A DNA stretch of 47,530 bases from an uncultured Alphaproteobacteria bacterium (GCA_949292205.1 CASEYR010000007.1:1-47530); one strand, 5' to 3'. Shown: positions 30,685 through 40,560, numbered from the stretch's first letter. Program-made: numbers and translations. The notes: generated from the letters alone by a model not told the origin.

Positions 30685-31758
30685 ATGACAACAAATCTTT
30701 CAAAATGGTGGAAACCGGATTTATACTTAAAAAATCAACCGAACAGATTAGCTCGTATGACGGTTTTTCAAACTATCCGAGCTTGGATGATGAAAGAGGG
30801 ATTTTTAGAGGTAGATACACCGGCTCTTCAAATCTCTCCGGGGTTGGAAGTTCATTTAAAAGCTTTTAAAACGGAATTCGATAATCCGCTTAGAACTGAC
30901 CCGCAAACATTTTATCTGCATACCTCTCCCGAGTTTACGATGAAAAAACTAATTGTTGCCGGATTACCTAGGATTTTCCAGCTATGCAAAACATACAGAA
31001 ATGAAGGTGTTTCAACAACTCATCAACCGGAATTTACTATGTTGGAGTGGTATCGCCGTGAAGAAACATATGAAAAAATCATGGAAGATACAATGCATAT
31101 TGTTCAATCGTGTGCAAAAGCTTGCCATGTTACAGAACTTCGTCGAGGAGACAGGCGTTGTAGTCTCTTTCAAAAATGGGAGCGTTTGACTGTTGCCGAA
31201 GCTTTTCAAAGATATGTCCACATTGATATTATGAAAACTATTCCGACCGAGCCAACGTTAGAACCATCTCCGGATCTATTGCGACATGAGGCAGAAAAAA
31301 TCGGCATTCAATGTGATGATACGGACAGATGGGAGGATATATTCTTTCGCATTATGCTAAATTGTATTGAGGATAAATTAGGGGATAGAGTTCCGACCAT
31401 TCTATGCGAATATCCAACATGCCTTGGTGCTTTAGCCCGAAAAAAGCCTGATAATCCATTGGTTGTTGAAAGATTTGAGTGTTATGTCTGTGGTGTTGAA
31501 TTGTGCAATGCTTTCTCGGAATTAACCGATCCGATTGAGCAAGCCGAACGATTTAATTATGATATGAATATGAAACAAAAGCTCTACGGCGAACGGTATC
31601 CGATTGATAAGGATTTTATGGAGGCTCTCCAATACGGTATGCCCGCCTGCGCAGGAAATGCCATTGGTGTGGACAGACTCATCATGCTGATAACAGGTGC
31701 CGATGACATTCAAGATGTCCAGTGGGCACCCGTTATGGTTCAAAATCAAGAACGTTGA
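30685..31758 (+). CDS. epmA: EF-P--(R)-beta-lysine ligase
   Basis: A 357-residue class II lysyl-tRNA synthetase paralogue lacking the anticodon-binding domain. Motif 2 is visible as RIFQLCKTYRNEGVSTTHQPEFTMLEWY (positions given by RNEG...HQPEF), and motif 3 as AGNAIGVDRLIML. FLEVDTPALQISPGLEVHL is the typical EpmA N-terminal segment. It attaches beta-lysine to K33 of EF-P, encoded divergently next to it. It overlaps the convergent NYN gene by 13 bp. Confidence 0.95.
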   Translation: MTTNLSKWWKPDLYLKNQPNRLARMTVFQTIRAWMMKEGFLEVDTPALQISPGLEVHLKAFKTEFDNPLRTDPQTFYLHTSPEFTMKKLIVAGLPRIFQLCKTYRNEGVSTTHQPEFTMLEWYRREETYEKIMEDTMHIVQSCAKACHVTELRRGDRRCSLFQKWERLTVAEAFQRYVHIDIMKTIPTEPTLEPSPDLLRHEAEKIGIQCDDTDRWEDIFFRIMLNCIEDKLGDRVPTILCEYPTCLGALARKKPDNPLVVERFECYVCGVELCNAFSELTDPIEQAERFNYDMNMKQKLYGERYPIDKDFMEALQYGMPACAGNAIGVDRLIMLITGADDIQDVQWAPVMVQNQER

Positions 31759-32492
31759 TTTGCTTCCGATCTCATGTTCGGCAAAGCTACTTTTCTTGAA
31801 ATAATACGCGGTATTTGCTGCGTTTCTGTTTGAGGCGCTTTCAGTTGATCCGGAAAACGCACATGATACACGCTATTACCACATGCCGTTCTTAAGGGTT
31901 GTGTAATCTGCCCCTCTTCTATTGATAAAACGGAAACCTTTTTACCGGTTAGTTTAACTTCATCAATAACCGGAGCAAAGTCACTGTCATTGCTGACTAA
32001 AACAATCTGTTGAACATCTGGATCGTCTTTTAATTTCAATAAATCCATCGTTATTTTCGTATCAATACCTTTTTGTTTAAATATAGGCTCATAGGCTTCC
32101 TCAGGCCATTTACCCTCTTTCAAAGCCTGTATCACGCAAGCGGAACCATTGGATAATAAATCAGATTTCAACTGCCATCCCGCAGGACGCATACGCCCTT
32201 CTTTGATAAAAAAATTCGTATCTGTTTTTAACTGCTCTAACAACATCGTATTCGCGTGTTTTTTTCCGTCAATTAGAACTTTTTGACCTGTTTTTGTCAT
32301 TAAATATCCCGAAAAAAAAGCACAATCATAAAAAAAGATTTTATGGTCATTTAAATGCTCGTTGTTCTGAATATGTATTGTTTTAGTTACTTCATCAACA
32401 AACTGCTTAACAGATGTTGCATTATACCAGATATTATTGTCCTTAAATACATGAAATAAAAAATGAGCATCAATTAAAATTGCCGTTGTCAT
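31746..32492 (-). CDS. NYN-domain (PIN-like) putative ribonuclease
   Basis: A 248-residue NYN/DUF88 protein. The PIN-like acidic residues appear in AILIDAHFLFHVFKD (D8), KGIDTKITMDLLKL (D in the GVD-like turn) and IVLVSNDSDFAPVIDEVK, the classic SxDxDF motif. Such proteins are related to the LabA and MARF1 nucleases and are expected to be metal-dependent RNases. The last ~40 residues (APQTETQQIPRIISRK) look disordered. It converges with epmA. The target RNA is unknown. Confidence 0.85.
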   Translation of the reverse strand: MTTAILIDAHFLFHVFKDNNIWYNATSVKQFVDEVTKTIHIQNNEHLNDHKIFFYDCAFFSGYLMTKTGQKVLIDGKKHANTMLLEQLKTDTNFFIKEGRMRPAGWQLKSDLLSNGSACVIQALKEGKWPEEAYEPIFKQKGIDTKITMDLLKLKDDPDVQQIVLVSNDSDFAPVIDEVKLTGKKVSVLSIEEGQITQPLRTACGNSVYHVRFPDQLKAPQTETQQIPRIISRKVALPNMRSEANQRS

Positions 32493-32545
32493 ACTTTCCT
32501 CCTAACAAGTATTCCCATCATACATCAATCTTGTTTTTTGTCAAG

Positions 32546-34300
32546 TTAATTTATTTGAGCTCGCCACAGAGCCGCATAAAGAGATGATGAATCAGATAAC
32601 AATTCTTCGTGCGTTCCTTCCTCCTGAATCTGCCCTTGAGAAACAACGACTATTTTATCGGCATGCCGAATCGTAGATAACCGATGAGCAATGACTAATA
32701 CCGTTCTATCTGCCATTAAATTGTTCAAGGCCTGTTGCACAATAGCCTCTGCCTGATTATCTAGTGCTGAAGTGGCTTCATCTAAAATCACTATAGGTGC
32801 ATTTTTTAAAAAAGCTCGTGCAATCGCCACTCGCTGTTTTTGACCTCCGGAAAGTAAAATACCACGCTCACCGATTTCTGTATCCAATCCTTGTGGTAGT
32901 GATTGGATAAAATCCTCCAAACATGCGCTTTGAACAGCTCGCCTAATATGTTCCTCAGAGGCATTGGGAGATCCCAACAAAATGTTTTGCCGAATTGTTC
33001 CGGCAAATAAAAAATTATCCTGAAAAACGATAGCTATTTTATCTCGCAGAGCATCTAAATCAAGTGTTCGAATATCTTTTCCATCAATAAGAACAGTCCC
33101 ATCGGAAACATCATAAAAACGAGGCAACAAATTAACAAGTGTCGTTTTACCGCCACCGGACGGGCCAACAAATGCCGTCGTCTTTCCGACCGGAATATCC
33201 AGATTGATATGATGTAAAACAGGCTGTCCCGTTTGATAAGAAAAAGAAACATCTTTATATTGGATTGTTTTTATTTTAGAAGGAACAGCGTATGCATTCT
33301 GCTGATTGGTAATAGCCGGAGTACGCCCCATCAGTTCAAACACTCGCTCCATAGCCATCAAAGCCATTTGTACATTTGTAAAGTTAGATCCGATAGCTTT
33401 AATCGGATGGTATAACATCAGTAACGCCGTAATAAAAGACACAAAACCGCCTGGGGTTAATTGATTATGAACAATTAACCAACTTCCCAACCAAATAACA
33501 CCGGCAATACCAAGCGAGATAATAAAATGCATCATCGGACTCATCAGTCCGGTTTTTTTAGTCATTTTCATTCCCAACTTAAACACATGACGCAACGTAT
33601 CTTTGAAAACAAGGCGTTGATAATCATATAGGTTATACGAGCTGATAATCCGATTACCAGTAAATGCTTCATTGTAATGAGTCATAACACGAGCTCCGGA
33701 AAAAACCGTGTCTTTCATTATACCATCAATTTTTCGACGAACGGTTGCCAACGGATACAAAGCCCCCAACAAAACAACCAAAGCTAAAATAGCCAATTGC
33801 CATGAATTATAAAAAAGAACAAATATCAAGGAAATCGATGAAAAAAGGCGTGTCGTGAACATTTTTAAATTGCGCAACAGCCCATTACAAGCCAAATCCA
33901 CATCGTTGTTAAACCGGAATTGAATATCACCGGATGTTGACGTATCAAAAAATGCCGGTTCACACCGCATCATTTTTTGAAACAAATCATATTTTAAATC
34001 CATGGTAATTCGATTGCCGACCCACGCATTCAAATATGTTGCCGCATAGTTTAAAAAGCTTTGTGTCAAACTGAAAATAACAATCAAAACCGGAATAAAC
34101 GAAGTTGCTCGGATGCTTTTTTCAATCATAACAATATCCATATACGGCTTCAAAACCCACGCAATAACCGCATCCATGGATCCGATCGGTATTGTAATCA
34201 GCAATGCTAACAAAGCCCGTCCCCAATACGGCTTGACATAGGGCATTATCCGCTTATAATTGCTCACAAAGGATAATTTGTTTAATTTTTCAAATATCAT
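32546..34300 (-). CDS. MsbA-like ABC exporter (fused permease-ATPase)
   Basis: A 584-residue half-transporter with about six N-terminal membrane helices (residues 25-290) and a C-terminal ATPase: Walker A GPSGGGKTT, Q-loop IVFQDNFLF, signature LLSGGQKQR, Walker B IVILDEATSALD and switch His in IAHRLS. The NYKRIMPYVKPYW start resembles MsbA/lipid exporters. ATG 34300 is chosen because it directly follows the upstream stop; an in-frame TTG at 34366 overlaps that gene. It sits at the end of a glycosyltransferase operon, so lipid A/LPS or oligosaccharide-lipid flipping is likely. Confidence 0.88.
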   Translation of the reverse strand: MIFEKLNKLSFVSNYKRIMPYVKPYWGRALLALLITIPIGSMDAVIAWVLKPYMDIVMIEKSIRATSFIPVLIVIFSLTQSFLNYAATYLNAWVGNRITMDLKYDLFQKMMRCEPAFFDTSTSGDIQFRFNNDVDLACNGLLRNLKMFTTRLFSSISLIFVLFYNSWQLAILALVVLLGALYPLATVRRKIDGIMKDTVFSGARVMTHYNEAFTGNRIISSYNLYDYQRLVFKDTLRHVFKLGMKMTKKTGLMSPMMHFIISLGIAGVIWLGSWLIVHNQLTPGGFVSFITALLMLYHPIKAIGSNFTNVQMALMAMERVFELMGRTPAITNQQNAYAVPSKIKTIQYKDVSFSYQTGQPVLHHINLDIPVGKTTAFVGPSGGGKTTLVNLLPRFYDVSDGTVLIDGKDIRTLDLDALRDKIAIVFQDNFLFAGTIRQNILLGSPNASEEHIRRAVQSACLEDFIQSLPQGLDTEIGERGILLSGGQKQRVAIARAFLKNAPIVILDEATSALDNQAEAIVQQALNNLMADRTVLVIAHRLSTIRHADKIVVVSQGQIQEEGTHEELLSDSSSLYAALWRAQIN

Positions 34301-34302
34301 CC

Positions 34303-35442
34303 TTAACAGATCCTGTATTTTCCTGTTTTTAATGTTTCGATTAAAATTTGAGCCGAATGTTGCCAATTTAAGTTTTGAATTAACCGACGCCCAAAAGCTA
34401 AATTACGACAGCATAAATCATCATCTTTATAAATCCGGCAAATCATATCTCGAATTTCATTGACATCAAACGGATTAAACGCAGAATCCGAAGGGACAAA
34501 CTCTTTGGTTGAAGATGTATTCGCCGCGAAACAAGGTGTTCCGGCCGTATAACTTTCTAAAATCGGCAATCCTAAGCCTTCGTAAACCGGTGGAAAAATA
34601 CTGGCTCGTGACAAAGAAAGTAAACGAACCATCTCGGCATCCGGAATATACTCCAACACACTGACTTGACGCCCTGGTTGCAGATTATAAGACAAAGTTA
34701 TATCATTTAACTCTTCACGAAATCGTTGGCAGGACAGCAGGACAAGTGTTGCCTTTGTCGGAATCATCTCGTCTTTATAAGCCCGACAAAAAGCGTGTGT
34801 CAGATTTAATGCGTTCTTACGAATACAGCCGCCTAAAATAGAGATAAGATTGCTTGTTCTTGTCTGAGGAATATAATCTCGATTACTGTTATAAGAAGTA
34901 AACTTATCCGTATCAGCCCCACCATATAAACATGTCTGACGTGACATTGGAATACCCAAGTAAGCCGAAACACAAGCCGACGTATATAAACTGTTTGTAA
35001 AAACAAAATCCATTGTAGAAACAGCCGCATTCTGAAAAGCATAATTTTGTTTGTCTTGATCTGTCGGAACATATCCTTGGAACATCATCGGAACAAAGTC
35101 ATGAACGATACATCCCTTTTGTAAACATCTAGCCAATACTGCCGGCGGATAAAGCACATCCAAGACCTTATCCGTTCTTAATCCCAACCAAACAGATGAT
35201 CCATTTAAGAAAACATCAAATCTGTCCGAAACCAAGCCCTTTGTGAAATCTTCTACTGTATAATATGTCATCTTTTCGGATAAATCCGATGGTAATTCGG
35301 GTCTTATCATACTTGGATCCCATAACAGAGCGCCAGATTCATTCAGTTGACGCATGACTTCTATAAACAGAGCTGAAGCATAGCGACTAACCCCACGGGG
35401 ATAAAAAGCCTGATATTGCCTAAAATCATATAAAATCTTCAT
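34303..35442 (-). CDS. GT4-family glycosyltransferase
   Basis: A 379-residue GT-B enzyme. The N-terminal domain starts MKILYDFRQYQAFYPRGVSR, a form seen in mannosyl/rhamnosyl-type GT4 enzymes. The C-terminal domain has YIPDAEMVRLLSLSRASIFP and the nucleotide-sugar motif PPVYEGLGLPILES, the E-x7-E pair of GT4. It overlaps the upstream GT8-FkbM gene by 4 bp and is followed at once by the ABC exporter. Donor and acceptor are unknown. Confidence 0.88.
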   Translation of the reverse strand: MKILYDFRQYQAFYPRGVSRYASALFIEVMRQLNESGALLWDPSMIRPELPSDLSEKMTYYTVEDFTKGLVSDRFDVFLNGSSVWLGLRTDKVLDVLYPPAVLARCLQKGCIVHDFVPMMFQGYVPTDQDKQNYAFQNAAVSTMDFVFTNSLYTSACVSAYLGIPMSRQTCLYGGADTDKFTSYNSNRDYIPQTRTSNLISILGGCIRKNALNLTHAFCRAYKDEMIPTKATLVLLSCQRFREELNDITLSYNLQPGRQVSVLEYIPDAEMVRLLSLSRASIFPPVYEGLGLPILESYTAGTPCFAANTSSTKEFVPSDSAFNPFDVNEIRDMICRIYKDDDLCCRNLAFGRRLIQNLNWQHSAQILIETLKTGKYRIC

Positions 35443-37463
35443 CTTTTCAAGCTCCCTTCATCAACAAATAATGTATCAGCCGATGAGTTTGCGATATAGC
35501 GATATCCCTTCTTTTTCATATAAGAAATCAATTTATCTGTTTGATTTTCTATACAAAAGACCGTGGGTCTCCACCGATTAAAATCAAGGCTTTTAATGAT
35601 TTTAAAATCAACACCTTCTGCATCAATGGATACAAAGTCCGGTGCTTTCTGTTTAAAGTATGTTTCTAAAATTTCATTTATCGGAAAAAGTTTTTTACGC
35701 GTTACCGATACCAATTCAAATTGTTTTGCGGACTCTTCGGCGCTTTTCTTATCAAATGTATTATGCCCTTGACCTGGGATACCAAAATCATAATAATCAG
35801 CCTCCCTACTATCATCAAAAGCAATACCGCCCTCCAAAATAACATCACCGGCTCTTAAAGAGTATCCTTTTGAAATCAATCTGGTATTCGGGTCAACCAG
35901 AACGCCCCTAGCCCCCATGCAATAAAATAAAAATGTATTACTGTCACCAATCGGCTCGGCCGCCCCGATATCCAGATATGTTATCTGAGATAAATCCCGC
36001 TGACAAAAATATTTTAAAATAAACGCGACACATCTATCCTGTCCCATTTGAGAAAAAGACATATACGGCAAAAGATGACGATAGCTTGGCGGATATTCAA
36101 TATTAACAGAGACAGGATCATCAATATGACGAATGGCTTTTTCTCGAGCCTCATCAGCCTGAGGAACCGTAGCCATCAAGGATAATAAATTCAAACGTTG
36201 AAACTGTTCATTCAAATCCAAATAGCGGACTATATTTTGTTCTAATTGAGTCATATCAAATGAGTATTGCGGCCCAACTTGAGCATTACGACGATGATTG
36301 ACCTGTATTCCGAATACGAAGATACGCCGTCCGTCCGACATTTTCTGACGTCGATACACGGGAATACCGAAAACAAATTTACGCGTATCCGTTTCTGTCT
36401 TTTTAACTTTAAAAACAGGAACTTTTAGAATCTTTGTTATTTTCGTTTGAGGACGTTTTATTCTTTCCCAAACAGTCATATGTAAAAAACGAACCTTTTT
36501 CAATCCGATTTTCTTTTTGTACTCCAACACTCTTACCCCAAGTATTTTCAAAACAAAACTATTCATTAAACGATCCAAATTCACAACGGGAAATTGACCA
36601 ACATACCAAGACCAATTATCTTTATAACGTAACGGAACATTTCGGAAAGACGATTTTTGATAGACATAACGCCACTCTCCTCCGAAAAAAGCATACCTGT
36701 AAAGCCATGGTTTACGCTCATTCGTCAAATGAATAACATATGCATCATCGACCATATCTTCATATGAATCATAACGTGTCCCGTAAAAGTGATTAACATC
36801 CTCAATCGGCAAATGCAATCCTGCCAGGTTTGCGAACATCAGATTATACTTTGGCGGAAGCCAGGTAATATTCTCCCGAAAGACAAAATTAAACACATCC
36901 TGATCCATGCAACAATACTCGGGATGATCTTTTTTTACTTGATATAACCGTTCGGTCAAATTCTCTTGACGCATTAAATCCAAATTCATTAACATAATTC
37001 CCGTATTCATATACCGTGTCAAAGACAGTTTATCCTGCATACAAGCAATAACTTCACCAGCCATATCACGAACACCGGCTACATATGTTTTTTTTAAAGA
37101 CGTATTAAAAAACTCTGCCAAATCCTGCTTCACAAGAATATCCCCATCAAGGTATAACACCTTCTTCAAATCAGGTAATAAGTCAGGGATATTAAATTTT
37201 AAAAGACTGGATGGAGAAACATAGTATCCCTTCTCCTGATAGCGTTCAATATCAATGTCGCTGGCTTCAATCAAGCGAATCGTTACATCAGGTCTGGCCT
37301 GACTCAATAACCGTTCTTGATTTTCACGACTAACGCGATAAATAATAACCGAAATATCATAATGTGTTTCTTCGTTTTTAGATTGTATGGCAGATTGAAT
37401 GGCTACACCGGTCGGTAAGCTATAGGTATTATCCGTTATAAATACGAGAGGAATGGCTTTCAT
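35439..37463 (-). CDS. Fusion of GT8 glycosyltransferase and FkbM methyltransferase
   Basis: A 674-residue two-enzyme protein. Residues 1-280 are GT8 ([20 protein letters not shown], the metal-binding YLDGDIL at 104-110, MNTGIMLMNLD, HLTNERKPW). Residues ~470-670 are FkbM-type SAM methyltransferase (FSQMGQDRCVAFIL, TYLDIGAAEPIGDSNTFLF, PDFVSIDAEGVDFKI). Between them (about 340-395) lie three copies of a short motif, KILKVPVF, FVFGIPVY and FVFGIQVN, the same FG(I/L)PVY element seen in other glycosyltransferases here. It probably adds a hexose and O-methylates the glycan. The start overlaps the upstream gene by 35 bp. Confidence 0.88.
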   Translation of the reverse strand: MKAIPLVFITDNTYSLPTGVAIQSAIQSKNEETHYDISVIIYRVSRENQERLLSQARPDVTIRLIEASDIDIERYQEKGYYVSPSSLLKFNIPDLLPDLKKVLYLDGDILVKQDLAEFFNTSLKKTYVAGVRDMAGEVIACMQDKLSLTRYMNTGIMLMNLDLMRQENLTERLYQVKKDHPEYCCMDQDVFNFVFRENITWLPPKYNLMFANLAGLHLPIEDVNHFYGTRYDSYEDMVDDAYVIHLTNERKPWLYRYAFFGGEWRYVYQKSSFRNVPLRYKDNWSWYVGQFPVVNLDRLMNSFVLKILGVRVLEYKKKIGLKKVRFLHMTVWERIKRPQTKITKILKVPVFKVKKTETDTRKFVFGIPVYRRQKMSDGRRIFVFGIQVNHRRNAQVGPQYSFDMTQLEQNIVRYLDLNEQFQRLNLLSLMATVPQADEAREKAIRHIDDPVSVNIEYPPSYRHLLPYMSFSQMGQDRCVAFILKYFCQRDLSQITYLDIGAAEPIGDSNTFLFYCMGARGVLVDPNTRLISKGYSLRAGDVILEGGIAFDDSREADYYDFGIPGQGHNTFDKKSAEESAKQFELVSVTRKKLFPINEILETYFKQKAPDFVSIDAEGVDFKIIKSLDFNRWRPTVFCIENQTDKLISYMKKKGYRYIANSSADTLFVDEGSLKR

Positions 37464-38739
37464 CTAATAACTCCTTTTTAATTTGTTGAACACACTTATC
37501 CCATGAAAACAAAGAGGATCGATCCAATCCTTTCTGAATGCACGACTTCCGAAACTCTTTATCAAAATACATTTTATGATAGGCATCTATCAGTTCATCT
37601 TGAGAGCGAGGATCAATTTGAATACCAGCGTCTCCGATAACTTCCGGCATAGAAGTTGTATTAGAGCAAATAACCGGACAACCGCATTGCATAGCCTCTA
37701 AAATAGGCAAGCCAAACCCCTCATATAAACTGGGGTATACAGAGGCAAATGCTCCTGTATATAATGGGGCTAAATCCTCGTCTGCTATATATCCCGTTCG
37801 AATAATTTTATATTTGATGGAATCTAGAGAATCTATTTCTGATTTCAAAATATCAATAAAGGCATCCCAATGACCGCCACCCAAGACAAAATACAAATCA
37901 TCTATCTGATATTTCTTAATAAAAGCAGCAAATCCTTTCACAGCAAAGACCAGATTTTTACGAGGTTGCAATGTACATAGACTGAATAAATACTTTGTAC
38001 CGAACGGAATACCGTATTTATTCTGAGTCGCTCGAATTTGACGGTCATCTGTACAATGATAAAAATGCGGAGCCGCTGCAAGTGGCGTAACATGAATTCT
38101 TTCAGATTTTAGCTGAGGAAAATAATGTAAAAAATCTTTTTTTGTATATTCTGATATGGCAAAATAGGTATAGGATGGATCCAAAGATTTTTGAATTTCG
38201 TTAAACCAATGCATATTTGGTTTTTCAATCTCCGGCAAGGAAATAGGCGTTGTATCATATAAAATCAAAAACTTACGAATATGTTTTGCTTGTTTAATTC
38301 GTGTCGGAATACCGTGAAAAGGAGATAAAAAAACATCTATCATTTCATATTTTTCATCCCATGAACGATATCTGTCTAAGCGTTCAATGAATCGCAGTGT
38401 AGACAATCGTAGTTGCCCCCACATGCGAGACAACGATTTTTTTTGTTGTCGCCGTTTTCGTATATACTCTTTTAATCTTTCCATACGGTCAAACCGTTCG
38501 GTTTGCATGCGAGATGGCAGAATAACCTTATCTAACACATTAAAAGAAGATAAAGCTTTTTTCAAATCAGCCTCTCGTCCCGGAGTGCAATAAATAAACA
38601 CCCGAAAATCACTCGACTGAATCAGCCTCGTACAAATTTCATACACCGAAAAAAAAACGCCGGTTCGATCCGAATTTGCCGTGCTAAACGCATTCGCCAA
38701 AACCGTTGCATCCAGCAACAAATTTGTCTTTTGAAACAT
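37429..38739 (-). CDS. GT4-family glycosyltransferase
   Basis: A 436-residue GT-B enzyme. Key parts are [20 protein letters not shown] at the N-terminus, [32 protein letters not shown] at the domain hinge, and [20 protein letters not shown] with the E-x7-E motif, followed by [14 protein letters not shown]. It is the first gene of the minus-strand operon running down to the ABC exporter. Its promoter must lie in 38740-38830, close to the invertase promoter that faces away. Confidence 0.9.
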   Translation of the reverse strand: MFQKTNLLLDATVLANAFSTANSDRTGVFFSVYEICTRLIQSSDFRVFIYCTPGREADLKKALSSFNVLDKVILPSRMQTERFDRMERLKEYIRKRRQQKKSLSRMWGQLRLSTLRFIERLDRYRSWDEKYEMIDVFLSPFHGIPTRIKQAKHIRKFLILYDTTPISLPEIEKPNMHWFNEIQKSLDPSYTYFAISEYTKKDFLHYFPQLKSERIHVTPLAAAPHFYHCTDDRQIRATQNKYGIPFGTKYLFSLCTLQPRKNLVFAVKGFAAFIKKYQIDDLYFVLGGGHWDAFIDILKSEIDSLDSIKYKIIRTGYIADEDLAPLYTGAFASVYPSLYEGFGLPILEAMQCGCPVICSNTTSMPEVIGDAGIQIDPRSQDELIDAYHKMYFDKEFRKSCIQKGLDRSSLFSWDKCVQQIKKELLDESHSSRIYNG

Positions 38740-38831
38740 ATATCCCCCTATGTTCCCTTTATTATAGTTTGCAGATATCCCTCTGTCTAGGGTATAACTT
38801 CAAAAAAACGAATAAAAACACTTTTGTTTTC

Positions 38832-38860
38832 TGTATAAACATACTTAAGTATGGTATAAT
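38832..38860 (+). promoter_or_regulatory. Invertase promoter with palindromic operator
   Basis: A perfect TATAAT lies at 38855-38860 with a poor -35 (TGTATA, 38832-38837). Between them is a perfect 14-bp palindrome CATACTTAAGTATG (38840-38853), flanked by GTATAA and GGTATA. The weak -35 plus palindrome suggests a regulated promoter. Confidence 0.5.
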
Positions 38861-38896
38861 CAACACGCCGAATCAATTATTTACTAGGAGGATAAG

Positions 38897-39607
38897 ATGA
38901 TTTATGGATATATTCGTGTCAGCACGGACAAACAAACTGTTGAAAATCAAAGATTTGAAATTGAACAATTTGCCACCCAACAAAATTTGAATGTTGATCG
39001 CTGGATTGAGGAAACTATTTCCGGAACAAAATCCATTCATAAAAGACGATTGGGGGTATTGATGAAAAAACTAAAAAAGGGGGATACCATTATTGCATCA
39101 GAGCTATCTCGTTTCGGCAGAAACTCTATGCAAGTCATGAGTTTTTTAGAGGCCTGTATGGTCAAAGAATGTCAAGTTTGGACGTTGAAAGAGCGGTATC
39201 GTTTAGGAATGGACATTCAAAGTCAGGTTCTGGCTTTTGCATTTAGTATATCTGCCAGTATTGAACGAGAGCTTATTTCCCAAAGAACCCGAGAAACTTT
39301 TAAAAGATTAAAAGCAGAAGGACGAAAATTAGGACGTCCTAAAGGCGGACATAATCGCAAGATGAAGTTAGAGGGAAAAGAAAATAAAATAGAAGATATG
39401 CTGTTGCAACGTATTCCTAAAATACATATTGCTCGCCGCATGGGCGTTGCTACTCCAACACTTTACCGATTTATCAGATCAAAGTTTCGAAGATACTTAT
39501 CGTTATATTCCACCAGCCGAAACAACGTTTTTTTACCTGATACAACGGTTGATGAGTTTGAAACAATAACGGATAATATTCGTATTTCAAAGCAACCATC
39601 TGTTTAA
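38897..39607 (+). CDS. Serine recombinase, DNA invertase type
   Basis: A 236-residue small serine recombinase. Nucleophile S9 sits in YIRVSTDKQTVENQ, the arginine motif in IASELSRFGRNSMQV, and the long helix in SASIERELISQRTRE, followed by the GRPKGG hinge and a C-terminal HTH (IPKIHIARRMGVATPTLYRF). It resembles master invertases such as Mpi more than Tn3 resolvases. About 45 extra C-terminal residues (NNVFLPDTTVDEF) are unusual. It is divergent from the glycosyltransferase operon and could invert a nearby segment. Confidence 0.9.
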   Translation: MIYGYIRVSTDKQTVENQRFEIEQFATQQNLNVDRWIEETISGTKSIHKRRLGVLMKKLKKGDTIIASELSRFGRNSMQVMSFLEACMVKECQVWTLKERYRLGMDIQSQVLAFAFSISASIERELISQRTRETFKRLKAEGRKLGRPKGGHNRKMKLEGKENKIEDMLLQRIPKIHIARRMGVATPTLYRFIRSKFRRYLSLYSTSRNNVFLPDTTVDEFETITDNIRISKQPSV

Positions 39608-39624
39608 ACATCTTTTTCAAAACT

Positions 39625-39657
39625 AAGGCTTTGTATCACAAAACAATACAAAGCCTT
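39625..39657. terminator. Shared terminator between invertase and isochorismatase genes
   Basis: AAGGCTTTGTAT / ATACAAAGCCTT is a perfect 12-bp stem with a 9-nt loop between two convergent genes, with T-rich sequence on the minus side. Confidence 0.8.
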
Positions 39658-39665
39658 GAAAAAAA

Positions 39666-40205
39666 TTATTTTATCAGTGATTGAATCGCCTTAAAAGAAG
39701 GATGGTCGGCACTTTTTAAAAAATCAAATAAAAGCATCTCTAATGAGCAAATACCGACACCCATATCCGATAAAGCAGCCAATGCTGTTTCTTCATCCGA
39801 TTCAAAACGACTAGATGAAACATCTTGCAATAAATAAACTTCATACCCTCTTTGAAGCAAATCTACCGCCGTTTGAAAAACACAAATATGCGTTTCAACG
39901 CCACATAGAATAATCTGTTTTTTTCCCTTTTTATCTATAGATTGTGCTATTTCTTCAGAACGAAGAGCCGAAAAATCCACTTTTTCAAAAAGTTGTGTTT
40001 CCGGTGACACAACGTCTACCAATTCTTGCGTTGTATGCCCCAGTCCCTTGGGGTATTGTTCGGTTATAACGATAGGAATTCCTAAAATATAACAGGCTTT
40101 TGCCAGAACAACTGCTTTTTCCAAAATTGTTGATTTGCGAACAGCTTGGAGCAACCTATCTTGCATATCTACAATTATAATTAAAGAATTATCAATTTCT
40201 AACAT
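39666..40205 (-). CDS. Isochorismatase-family cysteine hydrolase
   Basis: A 179-residue hydrolase of the YcaC/nicotinamidase-like group. The catalytic Asp is in IIIVDMQDRLL, the Lys in EKVDFSAL, and the Cys in LCGVETHICVFQTAVDLL. The non-proline cis-peptide region GVETH is typical. Substrates vary across the family (isochorismate, nicotinamide, ureides), and no neighbour points to one. It is a stand-alone gene with its own terminator. Confidence 0.88.
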   Translation of the reverse strand: MLEIDNSLIIIVDMQDRLLQAVRKSTILEKAVVLAKACYILGIPIVITEQYPKGLGHTTQELVDVVSPETQLFEKVDFSALRSEEIAQSIDKKGKKQIILCGVETHICVFQTAVDLLQRGYEVYLLQDVSSSRFESDEETALAALSDMGVGICSLEMLLFDFLKSADHPSFKAIQSLIK

Positions 40206-40356
40206 AAAATCCTCTTTTTTAGTTTTATGTGTATATATAGCATATTTATTTTTTATAACAAATAAAAAATTTAAAAATCTGTTTGACTTTCACACATTAT
40301 CCTGTAAAATGAAAGACGCATACAAAAATATGCATTCTTTAAGAAAGGAGAACTAA

Positions 40357-40509
40357 ATGAAAAAATTATTAGTCGCTGTTGTTTTATTAATGGCTGTTTC
40401 CGCATGTACCGGAACTCGTGGAAAAATCGGAAATCAACGTGTTTGTACAAATGACTACCTATTGGGTGTCATTTCTATTTCCGAATTATTCTCACCTTGT
40501 GGTAAATAG
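40357..40509 (+). CDS. Small lipoprotein of unknown function
   Basis: A 50-residue secreted lipoprotein: MKKLLVAVVLLMAVSACTGT has a lipobox (VSAC), and the short mature part RVCTNDYLLGVISISELFSP carries two further Cys (in RVCTN and SPCGK) that could form a disulphide. It has a strong AAAGGAG site six bases before ATG and its own terminator. TRL-like periplasmic lipoproteins are of similar type, but the family is not certain. Confidence 0.8.
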   Translation: MKKLLVAVVLLMAVSACTGTRGKIGNQRVCTNDYLLGVISISELFSPCGK

Positions 40510-40520
40510 AGACAAGCAAA

Positions 40521-40545
40521 ACCGCCCCCGAAAGGGGGCTTTCTG
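40521..40545 (+). terminator. Terminator after the small lipoprotein
   Basis: GCCCCC-GAAA-GGGGGC forms a strong stem-tetraloop followed by TTTCT, 14 bp after the stop. Confidence 0.85.
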
Positions 40546-40560
40546 AATATCTGATATATA

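Noticed and set aside
33233-33415. Plus-strand ORF inside the ABC exporter gene
   Set aside because: Antisense shadow of the ATPase/permease junction.
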